A stretch of DNA of 64,000 bases, taken from the NCBI GenBank assembly GCA_023415655.1, contig JAEZKD010000220.1, positions 1 to 64,000 of the forward strand, in the 5' to 3' direction. Each line of letters begins with the position of its first letter. Position 1 is the stretch's first letter. This DNA comes from Bacillota bacterium. GTDB taxonomy: Bacteria > Bacillota > Clostridia > Lachnospirales > Lachnospiraceae. The position numbers and the translations under genes were made by a program. This document shows, piece by piece, positions 43,979 through 54,008 of this stretch. The notes under the pieces are model-generated. The model did no database searches and was not told where the DNA came from. It saw only the letters and a list, made by a program, of their open reading frames with translations.

Positions 43979-45001
43979 ATGAAACATTTATTTGAACCAT
44001 ATAAAGTAAAAAATCTTGACCTAAAAAATCGAATTGTTATGCCACCGATGTGCCAATATTCTGTGAAACTAAAAGATGGCGTAGCTACGGATTGGCATTT
44101 TGTACATTATGTGAGTCGAGCGGTTGGTGGAGCTGGCTTAATAATCATTGAAATGACAGACGTTGAACCAGATGGTAGAATTTCAGATTATGATTTGGGA
44201 TTATGGTCAGATGATCAGATACCAAGTTTAAAAAGAATTGTTGATGCAATTCATGAACAAGGAGCAAAAGTTGGTATTCAAATTGCACATGCTGGTCGAA
44301 AAGCCGAAGATGCAAAAGTCCCTGTCGCTCCATCCGCCATCGCATTTAATGAAAACTATAAGACTCCTCGAGCACTAACTACGCAAGAAGTAAAAGAAAT
44401 GGTTGAAAAGTTCAGAAAAGCTGTTCAGCGTGCAATAAAAGCTGGTGTAGATACCATCGAACTTCATGGAGCACATGGATATTTGATTCATGAGTTTATT
44501 TCTCCATTTACCAATAAGCGAGATGACCAATATGGAAAAGATAAGAACTTATTTGCAAAGGAAGTGATTAAAGCAGCAAAAGAGGAAATGCCAGAAGACA
44601 TGCCACTAATTCTGCGTATCTCTGCTAGAGAATACGTCGAAGGTGGCTATGGAATCGAAGAGAGTATTCAATTTTGCGCTGAATTTTATAAAGCAGGTGT
44701 AGATATCTTTCATGTATCCTCTGGTGGTGAAGGTCCAATTGGATCCGGTGGAACACCTGGTTCCCATGCAGGTTACCAAGTCCCTCTGGCAAGAAAGATA
44801 AAAGAAGCACTCAATGTTCCTGTGATAGCTGTTGGCAGATTAGATGAGCCTGTACTTGCGAACTCTGTGATAGGAAATGAGGAGGCTGATTTAGTTGCGA
44901 TAGGTAGAGCAATGTTAAGAAATCCTTATTGGGCATTGGATGCTTCTAAGAAAATTAATAAAGAAACTTGTATTCCAAAGCAATACGAGCGTGGATTCTA
45001 A
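43979..45001 (+). CDS. namA: Old yellow enzyme, NADPH dehydrogenase (YqjM/NamA-like)
   Basis: A 340-residue FMN enzyme of the thermophilic-like OYE class. The N-terminus LKNRIVMPPMCQYS includes the Cys typical of YqjM. Active-site and FMN motifs follow (QIAHAGRKAE, LHGAHGYLIHEFISPFTNKR, LILRISAREYVEGGYG, VIAVGRLDEP, AIGRAMLRNPYW). It reduces activated alkenes with NADPH and may help remove electrophiles. The start follows AAAGGAGT. It is divergent from the enoate-reductase operon; I see no ATGATA dyad in its own promoter, so shared control is uncertain. A strong palindromic terminator follows. Confidence 0.9.
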   Translation: MKHLFEPYKVKNLDLKNRIVMPPMCQYSVKLKDGVATDWHFVHYVSRAVGGAGLIIIEMTDVEPDGRISDYDLGLWSDDQIPSLKRIVDAIHEQGAKVGIQIAHAGRKAEDAKVPVAPSAIAFNENYKTPRALTTQEVKEMVEKFRKAVQRAIKAGVDTIELHGAHGYLIHEFISPFTNKRDDQYGKDKNLFAKEVIKAAKEEMPEDMPLILRISAREYVEGGYGIEESIQFCAEFYKAGVDIFHVSSGGEGPIGSGGTPGSHAGYQVPLARKIKEALNVPVIAVGRLDEPVLANSVIGNEEADLVAIGRAMLRNPYWALDASKKINKETCIPKQYERGF

Positions 45002-45018
45002 AATAATTACAAAAATGA

Positions 45019-45061
45019 ATAAAGTCTGTCTGTTTGCCATGCAAACAGACAGACTTTATTT
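45019..45061. terminator. Strong bidirectional terminator
   Basis: Nineteen-base arms (45019-45037 and 45041-45059) with a 3-base loop are perfectly complementary, flanked by A- and T-rich ends. It separates namA and the convergent rlmD. Confidence 0.85.
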
Positions 45062-45104
45062 TAGACATAAATATATCTCTCGTCTTTAGATAACAGTTTT
45101 ATTA

Positions 45105-46526
45105 TCATTGCGCACGTGTCAATAAAGCCACTGTCTCCACATGAACACTATGTGGGAACTGATCCACTGGACGAACCCTCTTTAGTTCATAACCATTCTC
45201 ATTCAAGTACTTTAGATCACGTGCTAACGTTGCAGGATCACAGGAGACATAAACAACTCTCTTTGGATTCATTGCAACAATCGTAGCAAGTAAACTCTCT
45301 TCACAGCCTTTGCGAGGTGGATCGACAACAATCACATCCGCGGACATTGTTTGATTGCTTTCCTTATATTTTTGAGGAAGAACCTCCTCAGCTGCACCAA
45401 CAAAAAACTCTGCATTTTGAATGTGATTTAATTTGGCATTCTTCTTTGCATCCTCAATTGCTTGTGGAATGATCTCAACACCATACACCTGTTTCGCCTT
45501 CTGGGCTAAGAACAAAGAAATCGTTCCAATCCCACAATAAAGATCCCAAACAATCTCCTCCCCATGCAAATCTGCATATTCTAGTGCAAGCTCATACAGC
45601 TTCTTCGTCTGAACTGGATTAACCTGATAAAAAGAAAGTGGTGAAATCTGATAGCTAATCGTACCAATTTGGTCGATAATAAATGGTTCTTTATAAAGTG
45701 GAATGACTTTACTACCGAGAATCACATTGGTCTTTTCTTTATTCACATTAAGGCAAATACTCGTAATCTCAAATTCACTTTGCTTTTCATTCAAAGAAAG
45801 TAATTCATCAACTAAAAACTCCTGTCTTGGGAGCTTGTCTCCATTTACAACAAGACAAACCATCACCTGTTTCGAAGAATAACCTGTACGAATTAAAATA
45901 TGACGTAATAGCCCGGTATGTGTCTCTTCATTATAAACTGAGACCTTAGCTGCTTTGATATATTCACGGATTTTTTCTAGAATTTTATCATTGCTCTGAT
46001 CACCAATATAACAGTGATTTGTATTAATAATCGAGTGAGTTCTGCCAGCATAAAATCCAATGACCACTTCTTGCTCTTTATTTAATCCAACTGGATACTG
46101 GGACTTGTTACGATAGTAGTAAGGATCCTCCATCCCAACAATTGGCTCGATCTCAAAAGCCTTAATACCTGCAATTCGTTCGATGCAATTTCTTACTTTA
46201 TTCTGTTTATATTCCAATTGTTTTTCGTAACTCAATTGTTGAATCTGACAGCCACCACAGCGAGATGCTAATTCACACCTTGGTGTCACACGAAATGGAG
46301 ATGGTGTCACAATGGTCTCAATTTTTGCATATCCGTAGGTTTTCTTTGTTTTTAGTACCTTTACTGTCAGTTCATCTCCTACGACTGCATCCTTGACAAA
46401 TAACGTAAACCCTTGATATCTACCAATTCCTTCTCCATCTGCTCCAATATCCTCAATGAGCAATGGAACACAGTCATTTTTTTGAAGGATACTATTCTGT
46501 CCTTCTTGATCTCTTTTCCTGGCCAT
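45105..46526 (-). CDS. rlmD: 23S rRNA (uracil-5-)-methyltransferase, RlmD/RumA type
   Basis: A 473-residue TrmA-superfamily methyltransferase that makes m5U in 23S rRNA. It opens with a TRAM RNA-binding domain (PLLIEDIGADGEGIGRYQGFTLFVK). The iron-sulfur cysteines lie in CELASRCGGCQIQQL, with a further Cys later. The SAM-binding core has DLYCGIGTISLFLA, VVDPPRKGCEE, and the catalytic Cys in VYVSCDPATLARDL. The target may be U747 or U1939; in Firmicutes one enzyme may do both, so the symbol is tentative. It follows yhaM by 11 bp, so they are probably co-transcribed. Confidence 0.9.
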   Translation of the reverse strand: MARKRDQEGQNSILQKNDCVPLLIEDIGADGEGIGRYQGFTLFVKDAVVGDELTVKVLKTKKTYGYAKIETIVTPSPFRVTPRCELASRCGGCQIQQLSYEKQLEYKQNKVRNCIERIAGIKAFEIEPIVGMEDPYYYRNKSQYPVGLNKEQEVVIGFYAGRTHSIINTNHCYIGDQSNDKILEKIREYIKAAKVSVYNEETHTGLLRHILIRTGYSSKQVMVCLVVNGDKLPRQEFLVDELLSLNEKQSEFEITSICLNVNKEKTNVILGSKVIPLYKEPFIIDQIGTISYQISPLSFYQVNPVQTKKLYELALEYADLHGEEIVWDLYCGIGTISLFLAQKAKQVYGVEIIPQAIEDAKKNAKLNHIQNAEFFVGAAEEVLPQKYKESNQTMSADVIVVDPPRKGCEESLLATIVAMNPKRVVYVSCDPATLARDLKYLNENGYELKRVRPVDQFPHSVHVETVALLTRAQ

Positions 46527-46537
46527 CGTCTTAACTC

Positions 46538-47491
46538 CTAATTTTTATCATACTCCGATGTTTTACGGATATTAGAATCAAACAAGCGTTGGAACCCTAA
46601 CCAGTCATTCTTGGACTCGTCACTTGTTAATAGCTCCTTCATCGTTTGTAGCTTTGCATCCATATTATCAGCCATGCTCAATGCGAGTGCTTCTGCAATT
46701 GCTGGTTTTTTTGGTGATCCGTACTCTAACTCACCATGATGTGCTAAAATACAGTGTAAGATTTCATTTGCCATCTTTACTGGAAAACCTGGAATCGTTT
46801 TGATACGTTCTTGTAATTTAGCGGTACCAATAAAGATATGACCTAATAAGTTACCAGAATCGGTGTAATCATTCTCAGGAAAAGATGAAATCTCCTCCAT
46901 CTTTCCAAGATCGTGAAACATTGCAGATACTAATAACAGATCGCGCTGTAAGATTGGATAATGATCTGCAAGATAATCACAGAGCTTCGTAACACCAAGT
47001 GTATGTTCTAATAACCCTCCAATGAAACCATGGTGCACACTTTTTGCCGCAGAATGTTTTTTGAACGCCTTAATGAATTCCTTATCCTCAACATAATAGC
47101 TTTGAGCAAGTGCTTTCACATGAGGCTCCTTAATTTTATTCACATAAGTTAATAATTCTTTATACATATCCTCTACATTCTTATCTGTAGATGGCATATA
47201 ATTTGCAACATCATATTCGCCTTCTTGACATTTACGGACACGCTTTACATTCAATTGAAGGGAGCCTTGGAAACTGGTTACCTGGCCTTCAATATGTATA
47301 TAGTCCATAGTATCAAAATGTTCAATGCCTGGTCCGAGTTCCCAAACTTTTGCATCTTTTGTTCCGGTTTTGTCTTGTACAATAATGGAGTAATAATTTT
47401 TCCCTGCCTTTGTTTTTAACACCTGAAGCTGCTTACAAAGATAGGTTTCTTTAAACATTTCTCCATCTTTTAACTCACTTAAAAATCTCAT
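46538..47491 (-). CDS. yhaM: 3'-5' exoribonuclease YhaM family
   Basis: A 317-residue protein with an N-terminal OB-fold nucleic-acid domain (YYSIIVQDKTGTKDAKVWELG, YIHIEGQVTSFQGSLQLNVKRV) and a C-terminal HD phosphohydrolase domain (HGFIGGLLEHTLGVTKLCDYL, SAMFHDLGKMEEI, CILAHHGELEYGSP). The HD residues in FHDLGK bind metal. YhaM trims RNA and DNA 3' ends. The start follows a weak GGGAAA site. It is followed after 11 bp by rlmD on the same strand; both concern RNA. Confidence 0.93.
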   Translation of the reverse strand: MRFLSELKDGEMFKETYLCKQLQVLKTKAGKNYYSIIVQDKTGTKDAKVWELGPGIEHFDTMDYIHIEGQVTSFQGSLQLNVKRVRKCQEGEYDVANYMPSTDKNVEDMYKELLTYVNKIKEPHVKALAQSYYVEDKEFIKAFKKHSAAKSVHHGFIGGLLEHTLGVTKLCDYLADHYPILQRDLLLVSAMFHDLGKMEEISSFPENDYTDSGNLLGHIFIGTAKLQERIKTIPGFPVKMANEILHCILAHHGELEYGSPKKPAIAEALALSMADNMDAKLQTMKELLTSDESKNDWLGFQRLFDSNIRKTSEYDKN

Positions 47492-47661
47492 CTAGTTTCC
47501 CTAGCCTTTCTAATTCAACCGTATATGTACCTATTATACCCCACTCTGCTGAATATATAAAGACTTAATCGTTTGGAAGTTGTAAGAGTTTTTACTACTC
47601 TAAAGCTTTTATTAGGATGTCCAATGACTATATTCAAAACCTAACACAGGAATATAAAAAA

Positions 47662-47706
47662 ATGAAAAAAGGGTCAACAGTCAAAACCTCTAGACCGTTT
47701 ACCCTT
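47662..47706 (-). terminator. Terminator of the HtrA-like gene
   Basis: AGGGTAAACGGTC pairs with GACTGTTGACCCT (two mismatches), followed by TTTTTTCATTTTTTT on the minus strand. Confidence 0.75.
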
Positions 47707-47710
47707 ATTG

Positions 47711-49078
47711 TTATGCTTTTTTCGCTAACGTTATTGAAAGTTCCATCTGTTTTAATTGTCCCTTGGACATACGATAAATGGTAACCGTTATCACATCCTC
47801 CGGTTTATAATTATTCAATATACTAGCTAAATTGGTGATGGAAGAAACCGCATACTCATTGATATTAGTAATAATATCTCCTTGACGTATATCACCAGTA
47901 TAGGCTGGAGAATCCTGAAGTACCTTTGTAACATAGATACCATTCTCTAACTCATATTTGGATAATACACTCTCTGGCATATCTTCACCAGTCACTCCTA
48001 ATAGAATGCGATCATATTTATTCGTTAATTTTTCAATTATTGGTTTTAATCTTGAAATCCCGATAGCTGTGCTAACATTGGAATCTCCCTCACCATCCAT
48101 TGTCTGTGTGATGATTCCAATGACTTTACCATCCAAACTAACAATGACTCCATCACTGCTTTGATTGTTGGTAATATCCGTTGTAAAGAGATCCAATCGG
48201 TTATCCATAATATAAACAGATTTGCCTTTTCCAGTGATCATGCCAAGTTCCATCGAACCCGCCGATCCATTCGGATGTCCAAGTGCCAAAACAGCAGCTC
48301 CAACCACGATAGAGTAAGATTCTCCAAGCTCTACTGTTTTAATTGTAGAAAGCTGTAAGGAAGTAATATCCTTAAGCTTCACTGCAATCACTGCAAGATT
48401 GTAATCCTCGTCATAATTCCAGATTTCTCCACTCAAAGTAAATCCACCTGAAAAGGTAACATCAAGCTTATTTGCATTCTTAACTCGACTATATTCTGCT
48501 AATATCATCAACTCCGCATTATTCTCGCCTAGAACAATTCCAGTGGTTGATCTCTTTGTTTCATAGATCTCTTCCTGCCAGTCTTCTTTGTTCTCAATTG
48601 CGGTAACATCCACTAAACTATTATTCACCGTTGTAGCAACTTTACGAACCTCTAGTAATATTCTCTCATAGTCCGATATGGTAGCAGATATCCTCTGCTC
48701 AATTATAGTTGGTTGTACTTGGGGAGTAATCATTGGTGTTGGTTCTACTGTAATTGTTGGCTCAATGGTTGGAGTTAATTGTGTAGCGCTCTGCCCCGGT
48801 ATCTGATTTTGCCCGTCCCCTGATGTCAGATTCTGATTTTCATCATAGGAAGGGAATAGAAGTTCAGAACGCTTTGTGGTATCAATTCCAAGCAGTCTAT
48901 TAATTAATCCTTCCGACTTTACGAATACGATTCTGGCTATGAGTCCAAATACTACTGCCAGTAGAATCGTCGATACCGTAATGAATGCGATTTTCTTTAC
49001 CTTATTCTTGCGTCTAGGTACAACCTTCTCTTGAATAAAGCTAAACTCATTCTCCGGCTTGGTCATCTTTGTATCCAT
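47711..49078 (-). CDS. HtrA/DegP-family protein lacking catalytic residues
   Basis: A 455-residue membrane-anchored protein with one N-terminal helix (IAFITVSTILLAVVFGLIARIVF), a Pro/Thr linker (residues 75-130), a trypsin-like domain (about 140-350) and a PDZ domain (about 355-450, with LENGIYVTKVLQDSPAYTGDIRQGDIITNI). The HtrA core is recognisable by LALGHPNGSAGS and SLDGKVIGI. The catalytic His position is Ser197 (ILAEYSRV instead of ILTNNHVV). The Asp position is Asn227 (DYNLAVI). Ser307 is kept, but the GNSGGP loop reads NQSSDG. It should not cleave by the usual triad. It follows the histidine kinase by 117 bp. Confidence 0.85.
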   Translation of the reverse strand: MDTKMTKPENEFSFIQEKVVPRRKNKVKKIAFITVSTILLAVVFGLIARIVFVKSEGLINRLLGIDTTKRSELLFPSYDENQNLTSGDGQNQIPGQSATQLTPTIEPTITVEPTPMITPQVQPTIIEQRISATISDYERILLEVRKVATTVNNSLVDVTAIENKEDWQEEIYETKRSTTGIVLGENNAELMILAEYSRVKNANKLDVTFSGGFTLSGEIWNYDEDYNLAVIAVKLKDITSLQLSTIKTVELGESYSIVVGAAVLALGHPNGSAGSMELGMITGKGKSVYIMDNRLDLFTTDITNNQSSDGVIVSLDGKVIGIITQTMDGEGDSNVSTAIGISRLKPIIEKLTNKYDRILLGVTGEDMPESVLSKYELENGIYVTKVLQDSPAYTGDIRQGDIITNINEYAVSSITNLASILNNYKPEDVITVTIYRMSKGQLKQMELSITLAKKA

Positions 49079-49195
49079 ACTTGTCCTCCAAGTTTAATCA
49101 TGATTTATATGCTCATTGAAACTGCTAATTCATCGAAAGACTAATTTCAATTTTATCACGGACATATGAACGAACTATGAAGTTTTTGTAAACAA

Positions 49196-50596
49196 TCAAT
49201 CGCTACTAGGAAGTGTGAAAATAAATTCTGTTCCAACTCCCTCTGTACTAATGACATTGATATTCTCCTTATGTGCCATAATAATCTCTTTCGTAATCGA
49301 AAGTCCAAGCCCTGTACCTTTTTTATCTTTTCCTCTTGAGGTATCGGTTTTATAAAAACGTTCCCAAATTTTCTTGATACTATCTTTCGGTATCCCAATT
49401 CCATGGTCCTTAACCGAAACGAATACCTTAGAGCCTTTCACCTCTGTTGTAACTTGTATTTTAGAATCTGTATTGCTAAATTTAATCGCATTGTCTAGTA
49501 AATTATACAATACCTGCTGAATCTTATCTTTATCTGCATCAACAAAGGTTTCCCTTGCTGAAAACTCAAGATTAAGTACAATTCTCTTCTTAGTACAATA
49601 ACCTTCAAATGTAGCAGCTGTCTTACGAATCACTTCATTGACATCGAACGAATGAATATCGAGTAAGGCACCCTTTTGATCAAAGCTATTAAGTGCGAGT
49701 AAATTAGTTGTCAGCTTAGTCAAACGTTCTGTTTCAAACAAAATAATATCCAAGTATTTATTCTGCATCTCATACGGAATTGTACCATCCACCATTGCTT
49801 CTGCATATCCACGAATGGAGGTCAGTGGTGAGCGAAAGTCATGTGATATATTCGCGACGAATTTCTTCTGATAGTCATCTAGACTTTTAAGTTCGTCCGC
49901 CATAAATTTAATCGCATCACCTAATTCTTTGTATTCATCCTTAGACCTTAAGGTCAGCTCTTCTTCAAAGTGACCTTGCGCATATTCCAAGGCAATCTTT
50001 TTTAGTTTGCCAATTGGATAAATAGCAAAAAAATAGATTGCAATAAATATAACAAGTAATATGACTAAAAATACAATATAAACAATATTAATGAAGTCCA
50101 AATAATAGATGGAATCCTCTTGAATGGACTCCATCGGTGTTAAAAGGCAGATATATCCTCGAATCGAATAGTTATAAGGAATACCAACAATCACACTTAA
50201 CATTGGTTTCGTAAACGCACCACGAATTGTTACATTACTTGCAAATGTTTGATCTAAAAAAGTCGAATCTCTATCTAATATGTTGACCCCTCGCATGGTT
50301 CCGAGTGTGTCCATGATTATTTCACCATCCACATTGATAACCCAGATTCGCTCTTTGATAAAGTTTGAAAGGTTATTCAATTGCTTCGTCATATCTATAT
50401 AGGACAAATTCGAAGAATAGTATGCAATTGCATATTCATTTACAATCAGCTCCGCCTTGCTGTAAAGCTCGTCCTTGTTGCGATCTAATATCTGGGCTTC
50501 CATTCGATTCTTACCATAAGTATTAAGCAGAACAAGCATGATCACTGCTGCCAGCACATAGCAGGCAACCAACTTCATCAACGCTTTCCGTTTCAT
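49196..50596 (-). CDS. Sensor histidine kinase
   Basis: A 466-residue membrane sensor kinase. TM1 (about 8-25) and TM2 (INIVYIVFLVILLVIFIAIYFFAIYPI, about 170-195) flank an extracytoplasmic domain of about 140 residues of unknown ligand. HAMP follows, then the HisKA box FVANISHDFRSPLTSIRGY with H252, and the ATPase boxes NLLDNAIKF, DHGIGIPKD and GTGLGLSI. It partners the response regulator 30 bp upstream. The mutS2-RR-HK-HtrA order suggests an envelope-related signal, but the stimulus is not known. Confidence 0.93.
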   Translation of the reverse strand: MKRKALMKLVACYVLAAVIMLVLLNTYGKNRMEAQILDRNKDELYSKAELIVNEYAIAYYSSNLSYIDMTKQLNNLSNFIKERIWVINVDGEIIMDTLGTMRGVNILDRDSTFLDQTFASNVTIRGAFTKPMLSVIVGIPYNYSIRGYICLLTPMESIQEDSIYYLDFINIVYIVFLVILLVIFIAIYFFAIYPIGKLKKIALEYAQGHFEEELTLRSKDEYKELGDAIKFMADELKSLDDYQKKFVANISHDFRSPLTSIRGYAEAMVDGTIPYEMQNKYLDIILFETERLTKLTTNLLALNSFDQKGALLDIHSFDVNEVIRKTAATFEGYCTKKRIVLNLEFSARETFVDADKDKIQQVLYNLLDNAIKFSNTDSKIQVTTEVKGSKVFVSVKDHGIGIPKDSIKKIWERFYKTDTSRGKDKKGTGLGLSITKEIIMAHKENINVISTEGVGTEFIFTLPSSD

Positions 50597-50625
50597 ATAA
50601 AGTCACGCCCTCTCTTGTGATGTGC

Positions 50626-51339
50626 TTAATCTTTCCGCACTTCGAATTTATATCCAATGCCCCAGACAGTTGAAAGTCGCCAAGCACTATGATCCTTGAT
50701 TTTTTCTCTCAATCGTTTGATATGCACATCAACTGTTCTGGTGTCTCCGATGTATTCATAGCCCCAGATATGATCCAATAACTGTTCTCTTGTAAATACT
50801 TGATTTGGATGAACCGCTAGAAAATAGAATAGTTCCAATTCCTTTGGTGGCATCTCAATTGGTTTTCCATAGTAACGAACCGAATAATTACTCTGATTGA
50901 TAATTAGATCCGGATAGCTCACGTAATCACCCTTCTCTTCCGTAACTAGCTCATTCGCTGCAGGAGCGACTGCTGTTCTTCGAAGAACAGCCTTCACCCT
51001 TGCAACGAGTTCCTTCGAATCAAATGGTTTTATCATATAATCATCAGCACCAAGCTCTAAGCCAAGTACTTTATCAAAGATTTCACCTTTTGCGGATAGC
51101 ATAATAATCGGTATGGAGGAAGTTTTTCTTACTTCACGGCACACTTCATAGCCATCAATTCCTGGGAGCATCAAATCAAGCAGAATTAAATTTGGCCCAA
51201 ACTCACGAAATTGTTGAATTGCTTCCTCTCCATCATATACAATCAGTGTATCAAAGCATTCCTTTGCTAGATACAAGGAAATTAATTCTGCGATATTTGC
51301 ATCATCATCAACAATTAGTATCTTTTGCTTTGTTGCCAT
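50626..51339 (-). CDS. OmpR/PhoB-family response regulator
   Basis: A 237-residue regulator. The receiver has D11-D13, the phospho-acceptor D55 in LILLDLMLPG, T/S in MLSAKG, and K in MIKPFD. The C-terminal winged helix (ELELFYFLAVHPNQVFTREQLLDHIWGYEYIGDTRTVDVHIKRLREKI) is the OmpR type. Its start (MATKQKILIVDDD) follows GGAGGGGG and sits 11 bp after the mutS2 stop. The histidine kinase follows. Targets are unknown; the HtrA-like gene behind the kinase is a natural candidate. Confidence 0.95.
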   Translation of the reverse strand: MATKQKILIVDDDANIAELISLYLAKECFDTLIVYDGEEAIQQFREFGPNLILLDLMLPGIDGYEVCREVRKTSSIPIIMLSAKGEIFDKVLGLELGADDYMIKPFDSKELVARVKAVLRRTAVAPAANELVTEEKGDYVSYPDLIINQSNYSVRYYGKPIEMPPKELELFYFLAVHPNQVFTREQLLDHIWGYEYIGDTRTVDVHIKRLREKIKDHSAWRLSTVWGIGYKFEVRKD

Positions 51340-51350
51340 GCTCCCCCTCC

Positions 51351-53741
51351 TTATTTGAACTCAACGATTGTGACTCCATGGTCTCCTTCACCAAATCCAC
51401 CAACACGATAGGATTTTACGTATTTTGTTCTCTTTAGATGTTGATGTACAGCATCCTTTAGCGCTCCTGTACCACGACCATGAATGATGGTTACCTGTGG
51501 TAAATGAGCAAGGTACGCATCATCTAGATATTTATCCACGATTGGTAATGCCTCATCCACACGCTTCCCAATAATGTTTAACTCTGGACTAATCGTACTC
51601 GATTTGCTGAGTCGAATCTTACCACTTTGAGTTTTGGAGGTTGTCTTTTCCTCTACTAACTCTTCTTCAATTAATTCCAAATCACTCATATGAATTAAAG
51701 ATCGAAGGATTCCCATCTGTACATACATATCACCCTTAGCATTCGGTAATGTGCTAACAGTCCCCTTTAGGTTTAAGCTAATAACATGTACCGTATCTCC
51801 AACTTTAAAATCAGATGCATTGTGTTTCTTTTGGTTCTTCTTTTTCTTTACCACAAGTTTCGAGTCTGTTTCTCCAAGGCGATCACGAAGTGCTGCTCGT
51901 TCACTTTCCATTTCCTTATTTGCTAAGCCTGAAGTACTCAACTTATTGAACTTACGAATTGTTTCGTCTGCATAATCCTTTGCTTCCTGTAGAATTTCTC
52001 GTGCCTTCTCATTCGCCTCACGCAAAATGCGGTCTTTTGCAGAATCTATCTTCGTATTCTTTTCGGTTAATTTCTTCTTTAGATCTTCTACTTCTCTCTT
52101 GTATCGAGCAATTTCTTCTTTATCTTTCTCAATAGCAAGACGACTTTCCTCTAAGTTACTAATTACATCCTCAAAGCTTTCATCCTTGGTTTGAATGAAG
52201 CCTTTGGCTTGCTCAATGATTTGTGAGCTTAGCCCTAATTTTAAAGAGATTGCAAATGCATTGCTCTTTCCAGGAATCCCAATGAGCAGACGATAGGTTG
52301 GACGTAATGTTTCAACATTAAACTCACAACAAGCATTGCTAACACCTGGTGTCGAAAGTGCAAAAATCTTAAGCTCACTATAATGAGTTGTGGCTATCGT
52401 ACGAATTCTACGCTCGTGTAGATACGATAGAATTGACATCGCTAGAGCTGCTCCTTCCGTAGGGTCGGTCCCCGCACCTAATTCATCAAAAAGCACAAGA
52501 GAATCTTCATCTGCATGTTCTAAGATCGAAACGGTATTGGTCATGTGTGAAGAGAATGTACTCAAGCTTTGTTCAATGCTTTGTTCATCTCCGATGTCTG
52601 CATAAACCTCCGTAAAGATCGATAATTCAGACCCATCAAATGCTGGTATATGGAGTCCTGATTGCCCCATCATGGTAAATAATCCAACGGTTTTTAGAGA
52701 AACTGTCTTACCACCTGTATTTGGTCCTGTAATTACCAGCAAATCAAACTCTTTACCAAGATAAATGTCAATTGGAACTACTTTATGTGGATCTATCAGT
52801 GGATGACGTCCCTTTTTGATGTTAATATATTTGTTCTGATTAAACTTAGGCTCTGATGCCTTCATTTGTTTAGAAAGCTGAGCACGTGCAAATATAAAAT
52901 CCAGTTCTGCTAATGTTTTTTGATTATAAGCCAAATTCTCAATCTCTACCGCTACTAAATTGCTTAGGTCAGCTAGAATCTTCTCAATTTCTTCTTGTTC
53001 ACGAATTGCTAATTCAGCCAACTCATTGTTAAGTTTCACAATAGCAAGTGGTTCAATGAATGCCGTAGATCCCGTTGAGGATTGATCGTGCATCATTCCT
53101 TGGAACGTATTCTTATGCTCTTGCTTCACTGGAAGACAATAACGACCATTTCTCATAGTAATAATCGCATCCTGTAGCTGTCCCTTTGCTGCTGCAGCAT
53201 TCATAATTGAGTTTAACTGCTCATGGATCTTATCATTGGTAACTTTTATCGTTCTAAGTACTGTTTTTAATCCTGGGGATGCATCATCTGCAATTTCCTC
53301 TTCCGAAACAATGCATCTCATAATCTCATTATTGATTGGAGACATTGGCTCTAATAGTTGAAACATCTCTGTCAAACTATCGGTAGCTCCATCTTCTAAA
53401 TCTCCACTACTCTTTTGATGATATCCATAATTTTTTGCTCTTAGCGTTGCTGTCAGTACTGAACTAATTTTTAATAGTTCGCCCGCACCAAGTGTTGCAG
53501 CAATTTCTAAGCGTTTGATGGAACTACGAATGTCTGGTATTCCAGAGAATGATAACGTCCCCTTTGCATATAGTCTTGTCAATGCATCGCTTGTTTCCTT
53601 TTGCATTCTAGTAATGTCCGCTAATTTTATTAATGGAGCTAGATTTTGACACTTTTCTCTACCTAGCATGGAACCTGCGAGCCCAGCTAATCGTTCAACA
53701 ATTTTATGATATTCTAATACTCTTAACGCTTTTTCGTTCAT
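51351..53741 (-). CDS. mutS2: MutS2 endonuclease/ribosome-rescue ATPase
   Basis: A 796-residue MutS2. The ATPase has Walker A ITGPNTGGKTVSLKT, followed by FDELGAGTDPTEGAALAMSIL and TTHYSELKIFALS. A coiled-coil follows, and the C-terminal Smr domain reads VTIIHGRGTGALKDAVHQHLKR. MutS2 is not a mismatch-repair protein; it limits recombination and in Bacillus rescues collided ribosomes. The start (MNEKALRVLEYHKIVERL, codon at 53739-53741) is preferred because GGAGGAAA lies in place; an ATG 13 codons upstream lacks one. It heads a unit with the two-component system and the HtrA-like gene. Confidence 0.95.
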   Translation of the reverse strand: MNEKALRVLEYHKIVERLAGLAGSMLGREKCQNLAPLIKLADITRMQKETSDALTRLYAKGTLSFSGIPDIRSSIKRLEIAATLGAGELLKISSVLTATLRAKNYGYHQKSSGDLEDGATDSLTEMFQLLEPMSPINNEIMRCIVSEEEIADDASPGLKTVLRTIKVTNDKIHEQLNSIMNAAAAKGQLQDAIITMRNGRYCLPVKQEHKNTFQGMMHDQSSTGSTAFIEPLAIVKLNNELAELAIREQEEIEKILADLSNLVAVEIENLAYNQKTLAELDFIFARAQLSKQMKASEPKFNQNKYINIKKGRHPLIDPHKVVPIDIYLGKEFDLLVITGPNTGGKTVSLKTVGLFTMMGQSGLHIPAFDGSELSIFTEVYADIGDEQSIEQSLSTFSSHMTNTVSILEHADEDSLVLFDELGAGTDPTEGAALAMSILSYLHERRIRTIATTHYSELKIFALSTPGVSNACCEFNVETLRPTYRLLIGIPGKSNAFAISLKLGLSSQIIEQAKGFIQTKDESFEDVISNLEESRLAIEKDKEEIARYKREVEDLKKKLTEKNTKIDSAKDRILREANEKAREILQEAKDYADETIRKFNKLSTSGLANKEMESERAALRDRLGETDSKLVVKKKKNQKKHNASDFKVGDTVHVISLNLKGTVSTLPNAKGDMYVQMGILRSLIHMSDLELIEEELVEEKTTSKTQSGKIRLSKSSTISPELNIIGKRVDEALPIVDKYLDDAYLAHLPQVTIIHGRGTGALKDAVHQHLKRTKYVKSYRVGGFGEGDHGVTIVEFK

Positions 53742-54008
53742 ATTGATTTCCTCCAAGTCTATTAAAAGCGTACTATCCAATTAATTACCTTTATTGTACT
53801 ATACCCATAAACGAATGTCCATAGTGCAATCATTTGCACATATTTATGTAAACAAGCACATACACACGCAATCGGATGTATTTCTAGGCATTTTAAACGC
53901 GATCTCATCTCTTAATTTCCAACACAGACCAAAGTGTGCTTTGCACACTCTCACGATTAAAATCTCTCATAGCACACTTTGTTCCCGCGCCGAGGGGGTA
54001 TCCCCCGA

